Virus record (IMG/VR): IMGVR_UViG_3300042981_000030 | Location: 1 to 30,467 of that record | DNA from: a virus | Reading direction: 5' to 3' (one strand) | Length of the DNA: 30,467 nucleotides | Shown here: positions 1-7,881 of the stretch, in pieces | Layout: every line of letters starts with the position of its first letter | Position numbering within the stretch: position 1 is the first letter of the stretch | The notes under the pieces: generated by a model | What the model was told of the DNA's origin: nothing | Seen by the model: only the letters and a program-made list of their open reading frames with translations | Database searches by the model: none | Translations under genes and position numbers: made by a program

Positions 1-531
1 TGAGCCTAATGCCGGGCCAACTGCACTACCAATTCCCGGAGCTAAGAATGGAGCAGCAGCGCCAGCAAGACTAGTAACACCACCAATTAAATTAGCGCCA
101 AAGCTTGGCGTTTGTACTAACTGAGCCTGTGGCGTGCCTAATCCAAATGCTTGCTGGTATGCAGGTAAGATCATACTTAATGCTTGTGCAATATTTTGTG
201 ATTGAATATTTGCAATCTGCGGATCAACATTTGCACGATACTGTGCTTCAGCAGTTGCAGTAGGCGTACCGTAACCTGTACCACCTAAACTATAACGCTC
301 TCTTAAGTCGCCAATTGCTTTCTTCTTTGCAATCTCGGCTTGTGTCACCGCACCTTGAGCGCCCTGCCCACTAAGTAACATCTGCAAATATCCACCTAAT
401 CCACCACTTGCACCAGCTTGTCCGGGTACAGCACCAAATCCACCTTGTAATCCTTGCAATAACATTTTACCAAACTCACTTGCTACTGGCTTAGCACTAC
501 CACCGCCCATCTCTTTTGTGTTAACTCCCAT
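1..531 (-). CDS. Gly/Ala-rich probable virion protein, 3' part cut by window edge
   Basis: An open frame of 177 codons starts with ATG at 531 and runs off the left edge. An AGGAAG ribosome site lies about 9 bases before the start, inside the end of the upstream GNAT-like gene, with which it overlaps by 11 bases. The visible protein is rich in Gly, Ala and Gln, has a short charged middle (EIAKKKAIGDLRERYSLGG) and then a hydrophobic Gly/Ala stretch (SLAGAAAPFLAPGIGSAVG). That composition is common in internal or ejected virion proteins of short-tailed phages, and its place after the tail genes agrees. I do not recognise a family; the virion role is inferred from position and composition. Confidence 0.7.
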   Translation of the reverse strand, partial: MGVNTKEMGGGSAKPVASEFGKMLLQGLQGGFGAVPGQAGASGGLGGYLQMLLSGQGAQGAVTQAEIAKKKAIGDLRERYSLGGTGYGTPTATAEAQYRANVDPQIANIQSQNIAQALSMILPAYQQAFGLGTPQAQLVQTPSFGANLIGGVTSLAGAAAPFLAPGIGSAVGPALGS

Positions 532-1069
532 TTTCGACTTCCTCTCTTAAGATGCCGAAATGAATCGTATCATACCATTCGCCGTTGTAGTAAGATGATT
601 TCCGCTTACGTCCTTCCTTCTTAAATCCTACTTGCTGCACAAAGTTAACAGCAGCAGGAACTACGAATAAAGGAACATGAGCAGTTAGTCGTCTAAATTG
701 ATAATGATAAAACACATACCTTAACATTGCTTGGGCTAATGGTGCCCGTCCTTTAACTCTACCATCGAAGAAAGTAAAGTGAACAAGTGCATCTTGCTCT
801 GGCTTAATATCTGTTGCGTAAAATACACCAACGAAATCATCTACTACCCACAGTAATCCGCGCGATACAATTACTCCATCCTCTTCTCCTATAAACACAT
901 CAAGGAACTTATCAAAGTCTCCCTTGATTTCCTTTGTAAATAATGTTGGATACTTTCTAGCCTTCTCCCAAAATTTGAGTAAGTTTTCCCTAGTAAGCTT
1001 CATAGGATAAACATTGCGCGTAACGACGCTCTTGACTTCATCACACTCAACACTTAGAATTGGATTCAT
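521..1069 (-). CDS. GNAT-fold acetyltransferase-like protein in the virion operon
   Basis: The 182-residue protein resembles the GNAT N-acetyltransferase fold: an N-terminal helix pair, a central strand region (GVIVSRGLLWVVDDFVGVFY), then the helix RAPLAQAMLRYVFYHYQFRR, where acetyl-CoA normally binds, and a late strand-helix-strand (LTAHVPLFVVPAAVNFVQQVGFKKEGRKR) typical of GNAT motif B. The classical Q/RxxGxG/A pyrophosphate loop is not clear; GRAPLAQAM may stand in its place. ATG at 1069 overlaps the stop of the large tail gene (ATGA). GNAT-like proteins are often found in podovirus tail operons, but their substrate is unknown. It may be structural rather than catalytic. Confidence 0.7.
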   Translation of the reverse strand: MNPILSVECDEVKSVVTRNVYPMKLTRENLLKFWEKARKYPTLFTKEIKGDFDKFLDVFIGEEDGVIVSRGLLWVVDDFVGVFYATDIKPEQDALVHFTFFDGRVKGRAPLAQAMLRYVFYHYQFRRLTAHVPLFVVPAAVNFVQQVGFKKEGRKRKSSYYNGEWYDTIHFGILREEVENGS

Positions 1070-2643
1070 CGCTTAGATTCCCCAGAGATAAAAGCATGAA
1101 CTTCGTACTTCATAAATGAAAACTTACCACCCGTTCCTGTAATCTTAAAGCTAAACTGTCTTGCCTTAAACTGTTTCTTGTATTTAAACAATACTGTCTT
1201 TTCAAGTTCGTTGATTGTGCTAGTGCGAAGTAGTTGGTAATCTCGCTTGTTCTTTGAGATGTATAATTTCAACTCACATTGCTTGATAGCATAAATCTCT
1301 GCTCTGATCTCTACAACTACAATATCATCTTCTGGAGCTTCAAAGAGCTTGCTTTCCAATTCTGTAACAAACTCAGTTCCTGCATCATCCGTTGCTGTTG
1401 TCAACTCTTGTAGAATATCACCATCAGTCTTACCTAAAATCCTGCTTGAGATCGTCTTGTTAGTGGGACTAAGTTCGTCTATTGTCCCAGTAAGGTTGTT
1501 AATAATACCGAGAAGATCGTCAATAGCAGTATAGCCAGCACTAACATCAGGGTCATCTGCACAACAAATATCAGCAACTTCATCATAAGACCAAGACTTT
1601 GTGCGAAAATTAAAAGTCCAAGCCTTAACAAGATCTGACCCCACAACAGGAATGAAGACAATATACTCGTTTTCGATAGGATTGTACGATCCAAAGATGT
1701 TTTGAGGATCGTCAATATTCTTCGATAACTCTTTATCAATGGGCCGACCAATACTTTCTGGTTGCCCGCCGATAGGATATGCCCAAACTGTACTAGTGCG
1801 TGGGTCGAAGAAACATAAGCCGCCTTCAAATGGCGCTGAACTATAAGGAGCATTGCATCCTATTCCAGGGACTGCGTTATAAAAATTAAATGGATTGGAT
1901 GCAACTGGATTGCGTGAAGCAAGCCATATGCTCCTTTCTCTTGTAATGACTAGTGCGTTATTGATTCCAAAAATTCCAGTAATGTGATCTGCAAAATCAC
2001 TAGGAGACTCAGCCAATGGTGTGGAACCTGCGCTGTTATCATTAGCACTATCCCACTCTGTAATTACTCCGTTGCCACACCAGCCAATGTCCACAGCATG
2101 AGAGCCGCCATCAGTACGATAAGCACCAACGATGCGATTCGCAAAGCCAGTGATAAACTTGTACTTGGGCGCATTGCCTAGCCTATCATATGTTTTAGCT
2201 ACAGGGTCAACAAGCTGAATATAATCAGCGCCGTTGTTTGAGAACGCAAACTGATTATTGATTACAACGGTCTTGTATCTATCTGTATTCCCGCCACTAA
2301 CTGCTGTAGTAACTGGCGTAACTTCTACCCAAGCGCCAGAATCAAGTAAGTAAACTTTGCCCGGAGATAGGCGAAACGTATAAGCGTTACCTTCATTGTC
2401 CTTAAGCGTTGCAACCTTAAGAACGTGTGTCGAATCTGCCTTTGGTACTTCTGTAGTATCGTCAGACAAATCCGTTCTGAATAAAACGTAGCCGCTTCTC
2501 CGCTCAGTCTTATCATATCTAACGCGGGCATTGAGAACTTTTTGAAGTGCGCTCGTAGGAATATCGGCTGCATCAATACTGGTAATCATACCTTGATTGA
2601 CACGAGCTTCAACCCATTTGCCAATACTAGAGCGCGTAGCCAT
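1066..2643 (-). CDS. Large tail protein (tail tubular/stabilization type, beta-rich)
   Basis: The 525-residue protein has no signal peptide. It is beta-rich with repeated Trp/Gly/Asp strand-turn patterns (WVEVTPV, ADYIQLVDP, RSIWLASRNP, GGLCFFDPRTSTVWAYPIGG, NPIENEYIVFIP, WTFNFRTKSWSYDEV), which looks like a beta-propeller. The N-terminus (KWVEARVNQGMITSIDAADIPTSALQKVLN) resembles podovirus proteins of the T7 gp12 or P22 gp10 type, which extend the tail tube. The C-terminal part (about 440-525) looks like a small separate beta domain. It starts at ATG 2643 and shares one base with the stop of the preceding gene (TAATG). The tail role is inferred from architecture and context. Confidence 0.7.
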   Translation of the reverse strand: MATRSSIGKWVEARVNQGMITSIDAADIPTSALQKVLNARVRYDKTERRSGYVLFRTDLSDDTTEVPKADSTHVLKVATLKDNEGNAYTFRLSPGKVYLLDSGAWVEVTPVTTAVSGGNTDRYKTVVINNQFAFSNNGADYIQLVDPVAKTYDRLGNAPKYKFITGFANRIVGAYRTDGGSHAVDIGWCGNGVITEWDSANDNSAGSTPLAESPSDFADHITGIFGINNALVITRERSIWLASRNPVASNPFNFYNAVPGIGCNAPYSSAPFEGGLCFFDPRTSTVWAYPIGGQPESIGRPIDKELSKNIDDPQNIFGSYNPIENEYIVFIPVVGSDLVKAWTFNFRTKSWSYDEVADICCADDPDVSAGYTAIDDLLGIINNLTGTIDELSPTNKTISSRILGKTDGDILQELTTATDDAGTEFVTELESKLFEAPEDDIVVVEIRAEIYAIKQCELKLYISKNKRDYQLLRTSTINELEKTVLFKYKKQFKARQFSFKITGTGGKFSFMKYEVHAFISGESKR

Positions 2644-3248
2644 TAGTATGTATTCCTTGCGTCGGGCGTATTATAGGTAATACGTACACCGTAGAACTTA
2701 AATCTACCACTGGAGCCAGTTAGCTTAGCGTAATAATAATCATTTGCTCCCACCTCAATGCTAAGCCCGCTTGCTTCCACAATTGCAGCACCAGCACCAG
2801 CAGTTGAAGCATTTGCAACGCTAACAGCAGCGGCAGGCGTGGCGGCAAAATTCATCTCCATTAAATCACAGCTAACTGACGCTGAACCACCACGATCAAC
2901 TAACCATTCAACCTTGGTAATTGTAACTCCAACAGGCAATGGACAGTTGATTCTAATTGTATGATTTGGCCCATCGTCTGATAAGAAATAATCGTCGCTC
3001 CAATTTACATCGTCGTCTGTCTCAACGGTATTTAAGCTAAATGGAGCAAACGTGATCGTCTTACTGTCCTTCTTACCCGTGATATTGTCAAGTAAAGTTA
3101 GAGGGTCAGCAGTGTACGGAGTGTTAAACAATAGTGCAAACACTCTTTCCTGTAGCTGCAACCTTAACTTCTGAATCTCAGTGTCAATTGTGTTTGCTGC
3201 TACACTACCTGACGGGTCAGTAGTATTCCAAGCATTTGTATATGGCAT
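2643..3248 (-). CDS. Fibre-like tail protein with N-terminal trimerisation-type segment
   Basis: The 201-residue protein begins MPYTNAWNTTDPSGSVAANTID, followed by a short amphipathic helix (TEIQKLRLQLQERVF). I have seen this layout at the N-terminus of many phage tail-fibre or appendage proteins, where the helix probably drives trimerisation. The rest is beta-rich and Ala/Gly/Ser-rich (ASTAGAGAAIVEASGLSIEVG) and ends in aromatic strands (YYYAKLTGSSGRFKFYGVRITYN). ATG at 3248 overlaps the stop codon of the 50-residue gene before it. The exact virion position is unknown. Confidence 0.65.
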   Translation of the reverse strand: MPYTNAWNTTDPSGSVAANTIDTEIQKLRLQLQERVFALLFNTPYTADPLTLLDNITGKKDSKTITFAPFSLNTVETDDDVNWSDDYFLSDDGPNHTIRINCPLPVGVTITKVEWLVDRGGSASVSCDLMEMNFAATPAAAVSVANASTAGAGAAIVEASGLSIEVGANDYYYAKLTGSSGRFKFYGVRITYNTPDARNTY

Positions 3249-3400
3249 TAATCATTTACTCCCCGAGGCCAAATTTGTCCCGTTGTGGGTACAGTACCAC
3301 CACCACCAATAGTTGCATTATCTAATCTTGGAATGATTCCAAGTGTACCTCTAGAAACTTTGGCTGTTGCTTGCGGTGCCGTCGCTCCATAGTTTGTCAT
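3248..3400 (-). CDS. 50-residue microprotein between tail genes
   Basis: This frame is below 60 codons. It starts with ATG at 3400 and ends with TAA at 3248-3250. Both ends show TAATG junctions: its ATG shares a base with the stop of the upstream gene and its TAA shares a base with the ATG of the downstream gene. That makes translational coupling likely and is the main reason to call it. It begins MTNYGATAPQATAKV, has a run of four Gly near residue 32 and ends QIWPRGVND. There is no signal peptide or membrane segment. It may be a small virion linker; no family is recognised. Confidence 0.65.
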   Translation of the reverse strand: MTNYGATAPQATAKVSRGTLGIIPRLDNATIGGGGTVPTTGQIWPRGVND

Positions 3401-4266
3401 TATTCATATCTCATCATAGCATAAACGTTTGAGATAGCCATTGGATTGCTTACAGCAGCAGAGCCAAGCGCAATGAACGTATGGTTTATGGCATAAATAC
3501 TAACAATAAGGGTCGCACCTGTCACAAAATCCGTGGAATTGTAGAAACCTAAACACCGAGACGGATTTAAATTCTTACCTTTATTCGGCAGCCATGTTCC
3601 TACACCTAAATCAGAACCATATATTGACTTGTCAGGTGGTGTAACACCTGAGAGACGAGTTGTTGATCTAGTTGTTGGCGCGCCTAATCCTGACGTTGGA
3701 GGAACAAACTGTTCTGATTTAGTCGTTGTTGCCCAACAAGCAACGGCTATTCCATTTCCGTTATCAGTGCCATCATCATCATGGTCACGTTCAGTGACAA
3801 ATCCAAAACTAAAGCTACTAGTTCCAATGAACATTGCAACACAAATACGATTGGTGTCTGCGCTTACATAGCAATTTTGAGCTAAAATCGCAGAGTTATT
3901 TGTTGCCGGTATTTGAACTCTGTCACTGATTTGCGTACCAGTTAACGTTCCAGAGCCATCATGCACAGTACCTACAGTTACCCACAATGACGGTCTTGTT
4001 GCTGCTGTGCCAGAACCATATTCAATTTTAACAAAGATAGGAGCAGTAGCTTGTAGTGTATCAGCAAATGCCCAAACTTCAGTGACTTCAGTATCATTAG
4101 CGAGTGTTGGAGCTGATACATCAGTCCAATCTGTTCCAGTCGCAAAGTTAGAATATGCTAATGTTAGCCCAGCAGCTACTAGTGCATCATGAATATGCTT
4201 GCCCCATGCACGAAAATTAGCTGCGGTGCTGTTATCTGGAAACAAAGACGCAGATGAAACGCTCAT
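3400..4266 (-). CDS. Probable tail or appendage structural protein
   Basis: The 288-residue protein is beta-rich, with many Thr, Ser, Gly and Asn and few charged residues. The N-terminal helix (NFRAWGKHIHDALVAAGLTLA) precedes a sandwich-like domain (about 40-150: ADTLQATAPIFVKIEYGSG, PSLWVTVGT). A middle Asp-rich loop (ERDHDDDGTDNGNG) could bind metal. The C-terminal domain ends FIALGSAAVSNPMAISNVY. This N-terminal pattern recurs in phage appendage proteins of unknown role. It sits between fibre-like genes and shares TAATG-type junctions with its neighbours, so a virion role is likely but inferred. Confidence 0.65.
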   Translation of the reverse strand: MSVSSASLFPDNSTAANFRAWGKHIHDALVAAGLTLAYSNFATGTDWTDVSAPTLANDTEVTEVWAFADTLQATAPIFVKIEYGSGTAATRPSLWVTVGTVHDGSGTLTGTQISDRVQIPATNNSAILAQNCYVSADTNRICVAMFIGTSSFSFGFVTERDHDDDGTDNGNGIAVACWATTTKSEQFVPPTSGLGAPTTRSTTRLSGVTPPDKSIYGSDLGVGTWLPNKGKNLNPSRCLGFYNSTDFVTGATLIVSIYAINHTFIALGSAAVSNPMAISNVYAMMRYE

Positions 4267-5006
4267 TAGAACTCCGTTACAGCACGATTGAATGTAACAG
4301 CCACAGTCGAGGTTGCACCGCTTAAGTTGGTTATACTATAATATATCGTGTCTGTTACTGGCGAATCTTGATTGTTACCTGAGATTCTAGGAGACGTTAC
4401 AATTTCAGTAAAGCCGTCAAATACAAGATCACAAATAACTCCTGCGGCTGAGTCAGGATCAGTCCCAATGGCCCTTGCAGCATCAGCAGTTCTATCTGCA
4501 CTAGTTTGATAAAGTCTGACTCTGCAATCTCTATCTACTGTAACTTTGAATAACTCAAACGATTTACCTAATGTGACTGTTCCAGTTGCACTAGCATTAT
4601 CAGCAATGGAAGCTGTAGTAACATCAACATTACCTCTTGTCATTCCAGAGCTTCCACTACTAGAACCGCTTCCACCAACTTGATACCATACATCATCCAG
4701 CAGCACAAACTCATAAACAGTCGCACTGGCTAATAACGTATCACTTCCGGCACTTAATACAATATTCGTCCCATGTTCTAACGTAGTCGCGCCATCACCT
4801 AAGATGCTAAGATGCTGACCCTCTTGACCATCATCAAAGTTAGTGATAGTCACAACGTCGCCAGCACATTTCCAAGTGCTACAATCCATTACACTTGGCG
4901 TAGCATCTCCAGCTTTGAACGTGCCTACAAATTCTGTCGGAAGCTTCTCTTGGATTTGAGAAGTTTCAATAATAGCTTGTTGCTGTACACGAGGATTGTT
5001 GGTCAT
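4266..5006 (-). CDS. Tail fibre/appendage protein with Ser-Gly linker and C-terminal beta domain
   Basis: The 246-residue protein has two parts joined by a Gly/Ser linker near residues 112-122 (GGSGSSSGSSG). The first half contains a beta pattern common in phage fibres (VVTITNFDDGQEGQHLSILGDG, then HGTNIVLSAGSDTLL). The second half (GNVDVTTASIADNASATGTV... to the C-terminus) has the pattern ADRTADAARAIGTDPDSAAG followed by ITNLSGATSTVAVTFNR. I associate this with a small beta domain repeated in many phage appendage proteins. The gene overlaps the coiled-coil membrane protein gene by four bases. Its receptor or ligand is unknown. Confidence 0.65.
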   Translation of the reverse strand: MTNNPRVQQQAIIETSQIQEKLPTEFVGTFKAGDATPSVMDCSTWKCAGDVVTITNFDDGQEGQHLSILGDGATTLEHGTNIVLSAGSDTLLASATVYEFVLLDDVWYQVGGSGSSSGSSGMTRGNVDVTTASIADNASATGTVTLGKSFELFKVTVDRDCRVRLYQTSADRTADAARAIGTDPDSAAGVICDLVFDGFTEIVTSPRISGNNQDSPVTDTIYYSITNLSGATSTVAVTFNRAVTEF

Positions 5007-5590
5007 ATCTTGCCTAAGACAAATCCCGCAGCGAGAAATGCTACTTTGGTACTAAGGCTTGAGCCCGTTGACTTTGCATTTAGCTCTCTATGCAAATCAG
5101 CGTTGAGCTTTTTGAGTCCAGCAATCTGATTATCTCTTGCACCAATGATGCTATCTTTAATCGCCAATTGCTCAGTGCTTAATGCGTTAAGCTTACCTAA
5201 GCGTTGAAGCTCTGCCTGAAATTGATTACGTTCGTTTTGAATTGAGCTACTCAGTAATTCTCTTTCAGCATCACTAACATTGATAACCTTGACAACCGAA
5301 TCAGTTAATATGATGGCGCGCTTTCTAATTGTACTTAATTGTGCGCTCTGTTTAACCAATGAATCCTTAGCAACTTGAATCGTCGAATCCTTAGTGTTAA
5401 GCTTCGTAACTAAATCATCGTTTGCTTTGTTTAATTGCTGAATAGCTGTATAAGCAACGTTAAGAGAATCGCGGCGAGCATTGAACAATGCGGTATCCCG
5501 CACTTGCTTGTCGTGGATTTTTAGCCAAATAAATGCACTAAGGACAAGCACCGCAATTCCCCAATACTTCGCCGCGAATCCTTTCATCAT
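5003..5590 (-). CDS. Membrane-anchored coiled-coil protein, candidate inner-membrane spanin
   Basis: The 195-residue protein has an N-terminal transmembrane helix (about 9-23: YWGIAVLVLSAFIWL), a long heptad-rich helix (about 40-175, for example NKANDDLVTKLNTKDSTIQV and LLSSSIQNERNQFQAELQRL) and a second hydrophobic segment at the very end (VAFLAAGFVLGKI). The single N-terminal anchor plus coiled coil, next to a lipoprotein gene in a lysis cassette, fits an i-spanin, which spans the periplasm to fuse the two membranes. The C-terminal hydrophobic segment is unusual for that family. It overlaps the lipoprotein gene by four bases (ATGA). Two adjacent ATG codons make the start uncertain by one residue. 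Confidence 0.7.
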   Translation of the reverse strand: MMKGFAAKYWGIAVLVLSAFIWLKIHDKQVRDTALFNARRDSLNVAYTAIQQLNKANDDLVTKLNTKDSTIQVAKDSLVKQSAQLSTIRKRAIILTDSVVKVINVSDAERELLSSSIQNERNQFQAELQRLGKLNALSTEQLAIKDSIIGARDNQIAGLKKLNADLHRELNAKSTGSSLSTKVAFLAAGFVLGKI

Positions 5591-6384
5591 TCACCCCATT
5601 TAAAATTAGGATGACTCGACCTGTACGCTGCAATAGCAACATTCTGAGCATCACTAGCAAATACAAATGTATCTACAGTAACACTAGGAATATATGCTAC
5701 GCTCATAAATACCTTTGGAAGCTCGACGGTGGACGGTGGCGAACTTCGCCAAATAGAATCCTGTCTGTTCGTCCAAGGATAACCAGCGTTTATTGTCTCT
5801 ATAACCCTAGCATTGTCAGCTAGAATTTCATTGTTAAATACGCTGGCACAATTCTCACTCTGGTTACCTCGCGGTACAATTAACATTCCATTACGATAAT
5901 CTCGAAGTTCAGCAGGACACATTTCGCCAGTAGTCAATGCAACTAACGCTGTATCAAGAAACTTTGAGTTCAGAATTGCAGCCTGCACAGCAACAGAATC
6001 AACTACGTTAGGTGGTGCAGTTACGGAACGAGTGAATGTCTTAGTAATCGTAGCTTGGGTGAAAGCCTGCCCTGCCTTATATGCAATGGGCTTGATACTA
6101 ACCGTATCCGTTTCACCTTCAGCCGGGCCAAGTAACATAAATACTAAGTTACCCGCTTGTGACTTACCAACCTTACTGATTGCAGGCTGACCATTCGTAG
6201 AACTTACAGTAAACTTAGCTGAATCAGCTGTACGCAAAGTGTAGTACACTGTGACCTGTAACGAATCACCGCTCTGAGCTAATGCAACCTTAGCACCAAG
6301 ACTTGATGTGTTTAAATCGTTAGGCTGGCAAGCCAACACCAACAAACAAGTCAGGGTGGTTAATAGCGTAAAGATTGTCCTCAT
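5587..6384 (-). CDS. Predicted outer-membrane lipoprotein in lysis cassette
   Basis: I chose the ATG at 6384 (265 residues) rather than an upstream in-frame start at 6459. GGAG lies 8 bases before it, and the protein then begins with a classical lipoprotein signal: MRTIFTLLTTLTCLLVLAC, with lipobox LVLAC and Cys-19 as the lipidated residue. The mature part is soluble and beta-rich with many Asp-Ser-Leu/Val pairs (GDSLQVTVYYTLRTADSAKF); two Cys near the middle may form a disulphide. It overlaps the end of the endolysin gene by 65 bases. Position and lipobox suggest an o-spanin role, but it is much longer than usual o-spanins (about 60-150 residues), so another surface role such as superinfection exclusion is possible. 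Confidence 0.75.
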   Translation of the reverse strand: MRTIFTLLTTLTCLLVLACQPNDLNTSSLGAKVALAQSGDSLQVTVYYTLRTADSAKFTVSSTNGQPAISKVGKSQAGNLVFMLLGPAEGETDTVSIKPIAYKAGQAFTQATITKTFTRSVTAPPNVVDSVAVQAAILNSKFLDTALVALTTGEMCPAELRDYRNGMLIVPRGNQSENCASVFNNEILADNARVIETINAGYPWTNRQDSIWRSSPPSTVELPKVFMSVAYIPSVTVDTFVFASDAQNVAIAAYRSSHPNFKWGE

Positions 6385-6856
6385 AAGTTTTTCTCCATGA
6401 TGCGTAATCTCTCCATCTATACCGCTCAATGTGTGGCCAATCACCAAAGCTCCAACCACTATGGAGTCTTGGGTGCTTCCAAATTGTAGCTTTTAACCAA
6501 AGCCAACCAGCAGCTTTAGTGTTCCAATCCATCTGTAATCCGGGCTTAACATCATCACCATCTAAAACAACGTCAATCGCCATACCATAATTATGTGCGC
6601 TTAGTCCACCAATTGCTGCCCTTGGGCCTTTCTTACCTCTTTTAATATTACCATTTTCATCTCTAAGAATCTTTCCGCTTGCGTCTCTTAGAACAATTCC
6701 ATGCTTGTATTCATCCCACAACATGTTGCTTCTAGCTATTGAACGATAGCCTTCTGTAACGTACCAAGTGTACTTTGATTCATCAAGCAATCTGTGTACG
6801 TCAAAGCAAAATTGAGAATCTAGACTGCTTTTATTAACCGTCCGCCACTGAATCAT
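6320..6856 (-). CDS. Endolysin, M15-family peptidoglycan peptidase
   Basis: The 178-residue protein carries the zinc peptidase signature of the M15 (D-Ala-D-Ala carboxypeptidase / L-Ala-D-Glu endopeptidase) family. EGYRS is at 36-40, SAHNYGMAIDV at 87-97 supplies His-88 and Asp-95 as zinc ligands, and FGDWPHIER supplies His-142 as the third ligand. This is the usual set for phage endolysins that cut peptide cross-links of the cell wall. There is no signal peptide, so release needs a holin, and a candidate lies just upstream. An insertion around residues 53-80, rich in Lys, Arg, Asp and Gly, is longer than in minimal family members. Start ATG 6856 overlaps the holin-like gene by 23 bases. Confidence 0.9.
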   Translation of the reverse strand: MIQWRTVNKSSLDSQFCFDVHRLLDESKYTWYVTEGYRSIARSNMLWDEYKHGIVLRDASGKILRDENGNIKRGKKGPRAAIGGLSAHNYGMAIDVVLDGDDVKPGLQMDWNTKAAGWLWLKATIWKHPRLHSGWSFGDWPHIERYRWRDYASWRKTYEDNLYAINHPDLFVGVGLPA

Positions 6857-7040
6857 TGCTGATAATCTCCTTCAATACATCTGGAAGCGAACGACTTAGC
6901 GCAGTAACAATCGTTCCTACTACGATCATTACGCCAGCCCACTTAGTAGGAAGCACAGCTAGAACAGGAGGCCCCATCATTGCACCAGCTAAGGTTCCTA
7001 AACTGCCCCAAAACGAACCGCTCAGCAATAATTTCTTCAT
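6834..7040 (-). CDS. Small membrane protein, candidate holin
   Basis: The 68-residue protein has two hydrophobic segments (about 7-30: SGSFWGSLGTLAGAMMGPPVL; 35-49: AGVMIVVGTIVTALS), a short basic start (MKKLL) and an acidic end (KEIISNDSVADG). Two transmembrane helices, small size and a place immediately before the endolysin gene fit a class II-type holin, which opens the inner membrane at the time of lysis. Assignment rests on context and topology; holins share little sequence. It starts at ATG 7040, sharing one base with the stop of the preceding gene. Confidence 0.65.
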   Translation of the reverse strand: MKKLLLSGSFWGSLGTLAGAMMGPPVLAVLPTKWAGVMIVVGTIVTALSRSLPDVLKEIISNDSVADG

Positions 7041-7351
7041 TATTTTCTCGGAGTGTATGTCATCCCCATATCTTGAAATAGTTGTGAACAGTTTAGTTGC
7101 ATCTTAGCTGCCTCTATATAGGATCTATCGAGGCACTCTCCAACAGCCAATGCACGAACATAACGAACGAATGTTGAATCAATGTAAGCACTTCTATCAT
7201 CAAATGCTTGCCTATTCCTTACTACTTCCGCTTCTAGGTCTTTGATTACTGTAGAGTTTGTTCTAAAATCACCGCCTGTCATGGTATAAAGCTGAAAGAG
7301 TAAGATGATAATGAGCATGATCTTATCAATATTCTTAATGACTGTGCTCAT
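7040..7351 (-). CDS. Single-pass membrane protein in lysis cassette
   Basis: The 103-residue protein has an N-terminal transmembrane segment (about 11-24: IMLIIILLFQLYTM) after a short basic head, then a mostly helical, charged tail (STVIKDLEAEVVRNRQAFDD) with two Cys (about residues 77 and 88). It lies just before the holin-like gene. It might be an antiholin, a second holin component or a small spanin-like protein; the sequence does not decide. Its ATG at 7351 overlaps the stop of the DUF3008-like gene by four bases (ATGA), so the two are probably translationally coupled. Confidence 0.6.
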   Translation of the reverse strand: MSTVIKNIDKIMLIIILLFQLYTMTGGDFRTNSTVIKDLEAEVVRNRQAFDDRSAYIDSTFVRYVRALAVGECLDRSYIEAAKMQLNCSQLFQDMGMTYTPRK

Positions 7352-7494
7352 TTCTTCTTCCTTTCCGGCAACTTCTTACCCTTACTTGCATGGACAAACT
7401 CAGCAGCTTCTTTCTTTGATAATCCTTTCTTTTTAATATCACCAGAAGCTACTGCCGCCATGTAGCGAAGTTGCGCCTTTGACTTCGCAGGCAC
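7348..7494 (-). CDS. DUF3008-like microprotein (48 residues, GTG start)
   Basis: This short frame starts with GTG at 7494 and stops at 7348-7350. A strong ribosome site (GAGAGGAGTGA) lies a few bases before it, overlapping the end of the preceding gene. The product begins (M)PAKSKAQLRYMAAVASGD, continues KKGLSKKEAAEFVHASKG and ends KLPERKKK. That is the pattern I know from the small DUF3008-type family in phages and bacteria: PAKSKAQ start, SKK-A-EF centre, LPE/LPER end. It is strongly basic, has no membrane segment and its function is unknown. Its neighbours are a virion gene upstream and lysis genes downstream. Confidence 0.8.
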   Translation of the reverse strand: MPAKSKAQLRYMAAVASGDIKKKGLSKKEAAEFVHASKGKKLPERKKK

Positions 7495-7500
7495 TTTGAA

Positions 7501-7881
7501 TCACTCCTCTCGGCAACATTCTTCAATGTCGCTAAGTGCCACAGGATCAGGACATAGAGTAACGGTTACAATTGGATTAAATGGAACTTCAGGCTCCGGT
7601 GGAATAATCTCAAGCTCTGGAATTGTAACAGCATCGAGTAACAGTGCATTATAAACTGCTGTTTTGTGAATCTCTAAATTAAATCCAAGTACATTCCCAC
7701 TGCGATAAACAACGTCACCAAAGCTATAATGCCCGAAAGCCCGCACAACAGGACTTAAACTTTCGTCAATAACATCGCCAACAATTCCATTTGAATACAG
7801 CAGAATGTCAGGAACTGGCAACAATCTCAACTCAGGTAACTGATCTGAGTTATCAACTTCATCAAGGAATCCAGTGAGCAT
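7501..7881 (-). CDS. Hypothetical protein of the tail region
   Basis: I place the start at ATG 7881 (126 residues), where GAGG is 5 bases upstream and the ATG shares a base with the TAA of the preceding gene. An in-frame TTG at 7896 would add five residues. The protein is acidic and beta-rich in its first 85 residues (LLPVPDILLYSNGIVGDVI, FGDVVYRSGNVLGFNLEI). It then has a Pro/Glu-rich stretch (IIPPEPEVPFNP) and an acidic end with a Cys pair (DIEECCREE). No family is recognised. Position suggests a small virion or assembly protein. Confidence 0.6.
   Translation of the reverse strand: MLTGFLDEVDNSDQLPELRLLPVPDILLYSNGIVGDVIDESLSPVVRAFGHYSFGDVVYRSGNVLGFNLEIHKTAVYNALLLDAVTIPELEIIPPEPEVPFNPIVTVTLCPDPVALSDIEECCREE

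Noticed and set aside
1349-4192. Plus-strand and out-of-frame minus-strand frames of 60-124 codons inside the tail genes, including a 124-codon one at 1479-1853
   Set aside because: They lie wholly within clear tail genes, lack ribosome sites and have Leu/Ser-rich composition typical of shadow frames.
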